Shown here in pieces: positions 14,814-19,818 of a DNA stretch of 19,818 nucleotides. Source of the DNA: an uncultured bacterium. Lineage in GTDB: Bacteria; Hydrogenedentota; Hydrogenedentia; Hydrogenedentales; CAITNO01. The notes beneath the pieces are model-generated. The model did no database searches. It saw only the letters and a program-made list of their open reading frames with translations, and was not told the origin of the DNA. How positions within the stretch are numbered: the stretch's first letter is position 1; each line of letters opens with the position of its first letter. Location of the stretch: NCBI GenBank assembly GCA_937923585.1, contig CALDSM010000200.1:1-19818 (forward strand), in the 5' to 3' direction. Both the position numbers and the translations under genes were made by a program.

Positions 14814-15888
14814 GCGGGTTGAATGGAATGCCCGCAGCCTCCAGGGTCTTGACGAAATTGTCCCGGTCCACGCACTTGGACCAGGCTTCCTCGGTTTCCA
14901 CCACGCCCGCTTTCACCAGCCGGGCGAGTTCCTGGTTGAGCAGGGTCATGCCGTCCTTGCGCCCGGTCTGCATGATGGTCATGATCTGTGAACTTTTCGA
15001 CTCGCGGATAAGCGAGGACACCGCGTGGTTGACGAAGAGCACCTCTAGGGCCGCGACGCGCCCGCCGCCCCGCTTCTTGAGCAGGTTCTGCGCAACCACG
15101 CCCTTCAGGGACACGGCGAGCATGGTGCGGATCTGCTGCTGGTGATCGGGCGGAAACTGGTCTATCAGGCGATCAATTGTGGAAATGGCGGTGGTTGTAT
15201 GGAGCGTGCCGAAGACGAGGTGCCCGGTCTCGGCGGTTTCGATGGCAATGTGGGTCGTCTCCAAATCGCGCATCTCACCGACCAGCACAATGTCGGGGTC
15301 CTCGCGCAGGGCGGCGCGCAGGGCGGTCTTGAAACTGGCCGTGTGCGTGCCGACCTCGCGCTGGTTCACGAGGCAACGGTGCTCCTGGTAGACGAACTCG
15401 ACCGGGTCCTCAATCGTGATGATGTGCTCGGAGCGGGTCTTGTTGATGTAGTCTATCATCGCGGCGAGCGTGGTGGATTTGCCGCTGCCCGTGGGTCCCG
15501 TCACCAGCACAAGCCCCTTTCGCAGCGTGCAGAACTTTTTGAGCGCGGTGGGAAGCTGGAGGTCCTCGAAGGTGAGCACTTTCGACGGGATCAGGCGGAA
15601 CACGCCGCTGATGCCCCGGTGGTCCTGGTACACGTTCACACGGTAGCGGCCGAATCCCGGCAGTTCGTAGGCGAAGTCGGCGTCGTGGGTGGCGTTGTAC
15701 GCGTCCTGGGCGTGTTTGGGCATGATGTCAAAGAGCAGGTTCCTTGCGGTTTCCTCGTCAACCTCCTCCTCGCGCATGCGCACGATGGAACCGTCCTTGC
15801 GGAAAGTGGGTCTGCGGCCCGTGCAGAAATGCAGGTCCGACGCCCCGTGCTCGACCATCATCATCAGGTATTTGTCCATGCCTGCCAT
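14797..15888 (-). CDS. pilT: PilT-type twitching motility ATPase
   Basis: The 363-residue protein is of typical PilT length. This cytosolic hexameric ATPase powers retraction of type IV pili. Visible motifs: N-terminal HGASDLHFCTGRRPTFRKDG (14-33); Walker A GPTGSGKST (131-139); Asp box HIITIEDPVEF (155-165); Walker B DPDIVLVGEMRD (198-209); His box TGHLVFGTLHT (221-231); and VSSLIRESKSSQI (290-302), corresponding to the AIRNLIRE motif needed for retraction in PilT. GMTLLNQELARLVKAGVV matches the usual C-terminal helix. Start ATG 15888 has GAGGAG seven bases upstream. No other pilus gene lies nearby; a solitary pilT is common. It could be a PilU-like paralogue, but the intact retraction motif favours PilT. 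A weak minus-strand promoter (TTGAAA, 18 bases, AAGAAT; 15933-15962) may serve it. Confidence 0.93.
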   Translation of the reverse strand: MAGMDKYLMMMVEHGASDLHFCTGRRPTFRKDGSIVRMREEEVDEETARNLLFDIMPKHAQDAYNATHDADFAYELPGFGRYRVNVYQDHRGISGVFRLIPSKVLTFEDLQLPTALKKFCTLRKGLVLVTGPTGSGKSTTLAAMIDYINKTRSEHIITIEDPVEFVYQEHRCLVNQREVGTHTASFKTALRAALREDPDIVLVGEMRDLETTHIAIETAETGHLVFGTLHTTTAISTIDRLIDQFPPDHQQQIRTMLAVSLKGVVAQNLLKKRGGGRVAALEVLFVNHAVSSLIRESKSSQIMTIMQTGRKDGMTLLNQELARLVKAGVVETEEAWSKCVDRDNFVKTLEAAGIPFNPPADDD

Positions 15889-15984
15889 TGGTCAACTCCT
15901 CAATGGAATTACGCGCCGCTCCCCTTGGCGACATTCTTGACCATGACAGCGGATCATTTCAAGGACCCCGGGCGCGGCGGCCCA

Positions 15985-16013
15985 TTGACCCCGGGTGCAG
16001 GGCGTTCTATAAT
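15985..16013 (+). promoter_or_regulatory. Near-consensus sigma70-type promoter for the acyl-CoA dehydrogenase gene
   Basis: TTGACC (15985-15990) and TATAAT (16008-16013) are separated by exactly 17 bases, matching 11 of 12 consensus positions. The predicted transcript start near 16020 gives a leader of about 65 bases containing a CCGCC-GCA-GGCGG hairpin (16026-16038). It is the clearest promoter in the window and reads into the plus-strand gene, probably also into the thioredoxin-like gene beyond. Confidence 0.8.
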
Positions 16014-16084
16014 CGTTTTCGGGCGCCGCCGCAGGCGGTTTACGCCCCCATTTGCGCCGGATCGGAGACACATACACTGCGGGG

Positions 16085-17689
16085 ATGCCAGCCATGCCAC
16101 TGCCCACACGAAACAACCCGTACAGTTTTGACGCGTTTCTCGAATGGCGAAACGGCTTCGACTATTACCGCGATGACCCCTTCCTGCAGAAGGCGGCGCG
16201 GCATTTTGCGGGGGATGAGTGGGAACTGGTCGACGCGGAGGCGCGCAGGCTGTCGCCCAAAGTGTCCCAACTCTGGCGCGACATTTCGGATGCAAGCGCG
16301 CGGCCCGAGAAGCGGCCGTTTATGGTGCATTACGACGCGCACCACCACCGCGTTGACCGGATTGTGCGGCCCGGCGAGACCGAACTCATGGAGAAGGGGC
16401 TGGTTTCGGAGGCGCTCTTCTCGAAGAAGACGCGGCCCTGGGTGCGATTGGTCAAGCAGTCTCTCATCCACGAGAACGGCGAGGCGTGCATGGCCTGCCC
16501 GATGGTGTGCACGGAGGGCCTGATCGTGCTGCTGGACCGCTTTGCGGACACGCCCGAGACGCTGCGCATTCTGGAGCACTGCAAGGAGGGCATAGACGGG
16601 GACTTCGCCATCGGCGGACAGTATGTGACCGAGATCCAGGGCGGGTCGGACATTCCCGCGGGCGTGCTGGAGGCGGTGGAGGAGGACGGGGTCTGGCGGC
16701 TGTACGGCACGAAGTTCTTCTGCTCCGTGGCGCATGCGGACTATGCACTGGTCACAGGGAAACGCCCCGGCTGCGAGGACACCTCGATATTCGTGGTGCC
16801 TGCGTGGCTACCGGGCAACAAGGCCCGTGAAATTCGCAACGGTTACACCATTGACCGCATCAAGTGGAAGATGGGCACCAGTGAACTGCCCACGGCGGAA
16901 TTCACCTACAACGGCGCGATTGGCTATCCCGTGGGGCCGATGGACCGGGGCGTGGCGAACATCGTGGGCATCGTGCTGACGACGTCGCGGCTGACGGTGG
17001 GCATATCGGGCGCGGCGAGCATGGCCCGCGCCGCCCGTGAAGCCGCCAAGTACGGGGAGTTCCGGACCGCGTTCGGGCAGCCCATCGGGCAGTTCCCGCT
17101 GCTGGCCAACCAGATCCGGGGCATGGAGCGCGACGCGCGGCGGAGCACCGCGGGCGCGTTCAAGGTGTACGGCGCAACCTTCCAGTTAGAGGGCGGACTC
17201 ATCGGCGGACTGCCCAAGGACGCGTCGCCGGAGGCGCGCAGGGACAGCTTCGACGTGCGCGAACTGATCATGCTCCAGAAGATGTGTACCACCCGCGACT
17301 GCATAGACGTGCTGCACAACGCCATCAGCGTCTTCGCCGGCCACGGGGTCATCGAGGACTTCTCGTCGCTGCCGCGGCTCTTCCGCGACGCGGTGATCAA
17401 CGAGCAGTGGGAAGGGCCGAGAAACACGCTGCTGACCCAGGTTCACCGCGACCTCCAGCGGGTGGCCGAATGGTATCCGCCCGCCGACTTCGTCGCGCAT
17501 CTGCTGAAGGGTGCCGACGGGGCGGTGGTCCGAGACCTCGGGAAAGAACTAACCGAACTCGTGGCCCATCCGAGCCTGATGGAGATGAGCGAAAAGACGC
17601 TGGCGGTCTGCGAGCAGTGGGACGGTTTCTGCCACAGGCTCTTCCACGCCTATCAGGATTTGGCGCTGGCCGAGGTGGAGGCGGGCTGA
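16085..17689 (+). CDS. AidB-like acyl-CoA dehydrogenase family flavoprotein
   Basis: The 534-residue product is close to the length of E. coli AidB (about 541), and longer than ordinary acyl-CoA dehydrogenases. Family motifs: VTEIQGGSDI (181-190, the flavin/substrate loop matching MTE-QGGSD in AidB), IKWKMGTSELPTAEFTYNGA (259-278), YGEFRTAFGQPIGQFPLL (323-340) and INEQWEGPRNTLL (438-450, corresponding to WEGSGN in AidB with its Glu kept). FAD binding is therefore likely. AidB is induced by alkylation damage and binds DNA; whether this protein does so, or oxidises a metabolic acyl-CoA, is unknown. The frame is open back to 16052, but ATG 16085 or 16094 suits the family start better; neither has a strong ribosome site (GGGG at 16081-16084 favours 16094 slightly). 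A near-consensus promoter lies upstream. Confidence 0.82.
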   Translation: MPAMPLPTRNNPYSFDAFLEWRNGFDYYRDDPFLQKAARHFAGDEWELVDAEARRLSPKVSQLWRDISDASARPEKRPFMVHYDAHHHRVDRIVRPGETELMEKGLVSEALFSKKTRPWVRLVKQSLIHENGEACMACPMVCTEGLIVLLDRFADTPETLRILEHCKEGIDGDFAIGGQYVTEIQGGSDIPAGVLEAVEEDGVWRLYGTKFFCSVAHADYALVTGKRPGCEDTSIFVVPAWLPGNKAREIRNGYTIDRIKWKMGTSELPTAEFTYNGAIGYPVGPMDRGVANIVGIVLTTSRLTVGISGAASMARAAREAAKYGEFRTAFGQPIGQFPLLANQIRGMERDARRSTAGAFKVYGATFQLEGGLIGGLPKDASPEARRDSFDVRELIMLQKMCTTRDCIDVLHNAISVFAGHGVIEDFSSLPRLFRDAVINEQWEGPRNTLLTQVHRDLQRVAEWYPPADFVAHLLKGADGAVVRDLGKELTELVAHPSLMEMSEKTLAVCEQWDGFCHRLFHAYQDLALAEVEAG

Positions 17690-17746
17690 AGGGCGAAGCG
17701 GTGTTTCAGCATCACGATGAGACGCGAATCTTCCACAGGAGGACGC

Positions 17747-18679
17747 ATGAGAAGACTGTCCATTGGAATGCATGCGATTGTTGTTCTGATTTCCCTGTCC
17801 GCCGTGGTCGGCCTGTGGTACATGTTTGCCCGGTATGGCGCGGGATCATACTGGGAGGGCACGCTCCGGGCGCGGGTGTATGGGTACAGTGTCATGGGGG
17901 TGGCCCTGGTAATTGGAACGGTGTGGGGTGTCAGCCTTTTTCTGCTCAGTCTTGGGCGACTGCTGCAACTCCTGTTCCCCGGCCTTCCCCTGATAGGCCG
18001 GTGGCAGGGATTGAGATCGGCCGCAAATGTGTGCCTGGTCATTGTTCTCGTGGGCCTTGTTGCGGAATTGCCCGAGTTTGATGTCGTCGCAAACCCCGTC
18101 AGGGGGTTCGCCCAGCGCATTTTCCCAGGCCTGGGCCCGTCTGACGGTGCAGCAAAGAAGGCGCTGCGGCCGGACAGGGACCTCACGTTTCCCGCACTGC
18201 CCTATGTCCAGGAGAAAGATCCGCTGGCAGCAGTTGCGTTCACAAGCCTGGAGGGCGAAACCGTCACTCTGGGCGCGCTGCGGGGAAAGACGGTGTTTCT
18301 CAACGTCTGGGCCACATGGTGCGGGCCGTGCCGCATGGAGATGCCCAACCTGGAGGCACTTTGGGAATCCGTAAAGGACGATCCCGAAGTGGTGTTCATT
18401 CTCGCCGCAGACAACGAGAAGGCGGAGGTCACGAAGTTCCTACAGGACAATCCCCACAAAGCCCCCGTCTATCTCCTGGATGAGCCGGCAAAGAAGAAAC
18501 TCAAGATAACGGCATTTCCCACAACGATGATCCTGTCAAAAGAGGGTGAGGTTGTGTTCAAACAGTTGGGGTCTGCGGCCTGGGACGGCGGCACGACAAG
18601 GGAATTCCTGCTGGCCCTTGCCCATGACAAACCCTTCACGCCGCCCAACGGAGATAGGGACGCTTCCGAACAGCACTGA
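17747..18679 (+). CDS. Membrane-anchored thioredoxin-fold protein (TlpA/ResA-like)
   Basis: The 310-residue product has three hydrophobic segments (about 5-27, 47-77 and 93-108) and then a thioredoxin-like domain (about 145-295). The redox motif WCGPC lies at 191-195 after KTVFLNVWAT, and the cis-proline at 258 in AFPTT; SLEGETVTLGALRGKTV is the usual TlpA/AhpC-type entry. It probably acts as a thiol-disulfide oxidoreductase on the outer face of the cytoplasmic membrane, e.g. in cytochrome maturation or disulfide reduction. Three spans rather than the usual single anchor are unusual. ATG 17747 has AGGAGG four bases upstream; the earlier start at 17717 would add a charged, serine-rich extension. 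It begins 57 bases after the AidB-like gene on the same strand, so co-transcription is plausible. No clear terminator follows; the palindrome at 18733 is the nearest structure. Confidence 0.88.
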   Translation: MRRLSIGMHAIVVLISLSAVVGLWYMFARYGAGSYWEGTLRARVYGYSVMGVALVIGTVWGVSLFLLSLGRLLQLLFPGLPLIGRWQGLRSAANVCLVIVLVGLVAELPEFDVVANPVRGFAQRIFPGLGPSDGAAKKALRPDRDLTFPALPYVQEKDPLAAVAFTSLEGETVTLGALRGKTVFLNVWATWCGPCRMEMPNLEALWESVKDDPEVVFILAADNEKAEVTKFLQDNPHKAPVYLLDEPAKKKLKITAFPTTMILSKEGEVVFKQLGSAAWDGGTTREFLLALAHDKPFTPPNGDRDASEQH

Positions 18680-18732
18680 CGCACGTGGAGTGTCGCCCGC
18701 CTGGAATAAGGCCAATGTGAAATAGGCGTGAA

Positions 18733-18768
18733 ATAGGGGACGCGTCCCCCTATCCCCATTATCCCCCC
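18733..18768 (-). repeat. REP-like palindromic element, distal copy
   Basis: Contains the 14-base perfect palindrome GGGGACGCGTCCCC (18736-18749), extended by ATAG/CTAT. On the minus strand it begins GGGGGGATAATGGGG and ends GTCCCCTAT, sharing its start, core and end pattern with the element at 19553-19585. It lies 43 bases beyond the stop of the orphan gene. Confidence 0.65.
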
Positions 18769-18811
18769 ATAAGTTAGCGCCATTCCCCGCTGTCTCTGTT
18801 TAACTCAACCT

Positions 18812-19516
18812 CTATAAGCGGGAAATGTCTATCGGTGTTGGAATGAATTTTGGTACAGATACCAAACCGGGAGGCTGTGGATATGGTTTTCGGACGTAGG
18901 AAAAAGCGCGCAGTGCAACCGCATCCTGCATGAGCACGATGGTAGCTGACTCCCGTTCTGTCGTAACGTAACAGGCTAGACCGTCGGAACCAAGATACAG
19001 ATAATCACCGGTATCATCGTTTTCCACACGGGCGACAAGCACGATCTTGTCCTTTTCGAAGAAGAAGTTGCGACGAGTACATTGGTCAAAGGCTCTAGTC
19101 CCTCGTTTGAAATTGATGTCATAGTGAATTCCGTTTTTCTCCTCAACGGCACCTACGCCCGCAGATTCGCCGCGCCGCACAAGGTCGCTACGCAACCGTC
19201 CGTTGACTTCCTTTCCGTCTTCTGCAATGCGCTGCAAGCCAGCCGTCATAATCCCATAATTTACTGGCAAGAATGGCGGTATCACTCTCGGATTCGCAAG
19301 GCGGTGCACAGATTCCATTACTTGGAGAATGGCACTGTTCTTCTGCTCAACGACCGCACCAGACAGTGACGGAGAAATAGCACGCTGAGTAACATTTAGC
19401 ATGACTTGTTCCTTCAGCATAGGCACCTTCCGCTCCCCTTGGCTAACCACAAGAAAGAGACCCACTAGACTACAGCCGAGTAGAAGTATGATAACCCTGA
19501 TTGACTTGTAGCGCAT
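18812..19516 (-). CDS. Orphan membrane-anchored protein of unknown function
   Basis: The 234-residue product has one N-terminal hydrophobic segment (SIRVIILLLGCSLVGLFLVV, about 5-24), a signal anchor or signal peptide. The rest is soluble with no recognised family. Visible blocks are VNYGIMTAGLQRIAEDGKEV, GIHYDINFKRGTRAFDQCTR and KIVLVARVENDDTGDYLYLG, suggesting an extracytoplasmic alpha/beta domain. ATG 19516 has GAGGAG nine bases upstream; an upstream extension runs into the REP-like element and is dismissed. The gene is visibly more AT-rich (about half) than its strongly GC-rich neighbours. It lies between two related REP-like palindromes and directly downstream of a RAYT transposase gene on the same strand. 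This suggests horizontal acquisition or a mobile cargo position. Confidence 0.65.
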   Translation of the reverse strand: MRYKSIRVIILLLGCSLVGLFLVVSQGERKVPMLKEQVMLNVTQRAISPSLSGAVVEQKNSAILQVMESVHRLANPRVIPPFLPVNYGIMTAGLQRIAEDGKEVNGRLRSDLVRRGESAGVGAVEEKNGIHYDINFKRGTRAFDQCTRRNFFFEKDKIVLVARVENDDTGDYLYLGSDGLACYVTTERESATIVLMQDAVALRAFSYVRKPYPQPPGLVSVPKFIPTPIDISRL

Positions 19517-19552
19517 TTTAGTCGGCTCCTCAATCTCAATCAACAATTGGGG

Positions 19553-19585
19553 GAAAATGGGGACGTTTCCCATTTTCTATCCCCC
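19553..19585 (-). repeat. REP-like palindromic element abutting the RAYT gene
   Basis: GAAAATGGG (19553-19561) and CCCATTTTC (19569-19577) form a perfect 9-bp stem around GACGTTT. The minus-strand left end, GGGGGATAG, overlaps the RAYT stop codon (19577-19579). Position and sequence fit the cognate site of a REP-associated transposase; it may also act as its terminator. Confidence 0.65.
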
Positions 19586-19818
19586 TCCCGTTTCTTTTCT
19601 CGGACGGCCGCGCGGGCGCGAACGTACTGGCCGCTTCAAATAGGTTTCAAGCAGGTTGAGGAACGTAACGCCGCCGAGGGGGTTCCCCGTGCGGGTGTGT
19701 GCGCGCAACCGTTCCACTTCGCCAGCATCACCGTCTTCGGACAGAAATGCCCGCCAGTCACCCGCGGTCTCTGCCAGAAACTCCGCGTCAGGCGCAAACA
19801 CGTCCTGCCGCAATCCGC
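19577..19818 (-). CDS. REP-associated tyrosine transposase (RAYT), C-terminal fragment at window edge
   Basis: Eighty codons are visible, open to the edge of the window, so the N-terminal two-thirds with the HUH motif and catalytic tyrosine are outside. The visible tail RAHTRTGNPLG, FLNLLETYLKRPV and RGRPRK closely matches the usual RAYT ending (R-RTGRPLG ... FIERLE ... LGRPLRP ... GRPRK), the basic region thought to contact REP DNA. RAYTs are single-copy, domesticated IS200/IS605-like enzymes that act on nearby REP hairpins. Two such palindromes lie at 19553 and 18733. The TTG at 19813 is not a real start. Whether the full gene is intact cannot be judged. Confidence 0.85.
   Translation of the reverse strand, partial: GLRQDVFAPDAEFLAETAGDWRAFLSEDGDAGEVERLRAHTRTGNPLGGVTFLNLLETYLKRPVRSRPRGRPRKETGGG

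Noticed and set aside
15933..15962. pilT promoter TTGAAA-18-AAGAAT on the minus strand
   Set aside because: The -10 matches only four of six consensus bases and the spacing is one base long; kept only as a note under pilT.
18469..18783. Minus-strand 104-codon frame over the thioredoxin-like gene end and palindrome
   Set aside because: It overlaps a well-supported gene and a repeat, and has no motif.
1..19818. tRNA, rRNA, riboswitch or integrase attachment sites
   Set aside because: No cloverleaf, rRNA core or known aptamer pattern was recognised by eye; a covariance-model scan would be decisive.

Overview
The window reads as one end of a contig from a high-GC, uncultured-type Gram-negative bacterium. 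Paralogous five-bladed-propeller sugar-enzyme homologues, a GH42-like enzyme with inserted carbohydrate-binding modules, a PocR/multi-PAS hybrid kinase, a PilT ATPase, a putative outer-membrane protein and several short dispersed repeat families would fit Hydrogenedentota or another PVC/FCB-type lineage. That placement is inference from gene style only. The first 40 bases are not genomic: they match an Illumina TruSeq index primer/adapter, so the first gene is cut and its apparent start is an artefact.

Layout. Bases 41-7765 hold a polysaccharide-degradation block: a 5'-truncated propeller/TIM-barrel fusion (41-2308), a secreted propeller protein (2694-4214) and a large secreted GH42-like enzyme (5048-7765), all on +. 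A small secreted Ala/Pro-rich protein lies on - between the last two, with a perfect 11-bp hairpin behind it. The first two proteins share a related last blade and C-terminal sandwich. A pentapeptide-repeat protein follows (8008-8673), then a repeat-filled gap (8674-9081) with full and partial copies of a GTCATTCCCG-type palindromic repeat.

Bases 9082-15888 are on -: a putative outer-membrane protein, a 1445-residue soluble hybrid sensor kinase (PocR, seven PAS, HisKA, HATPase, REC) and a PilT-type ATPase. A near-consensus sigma70-type promoter (15985-16013) then drives + transcription of an AidB-like acyl-CoA dehydrogenase homologue and, 57 bp on, a membrane-anchored thioredoxin-fold protein with WCGPC. 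The far end (18733-19818) is a mobile-looking zone: the C-terminus of a REP-associated tyrosine transposase (RAYT), two related palindromic REP-like sites, and between them a more AT-rich orphan membrane-anchored protein.

How it fits together. The first 8 kb suggest export of enzymes acting on complex glycans. The kinase has a small-molecule-sensing domain and no membrane segment, so it probably integrates cytosolic cues; no separate output regulator is next to it. No tRNA, rRNA, CRISPR array or phage genes were seen. Nothing here is clearly a wholly new system. The best candidates for novelty are the propeller/barrel fusion, the seven-PAS kinase with exact internal DNA repeats, and the orphan gene between REP-like sites.
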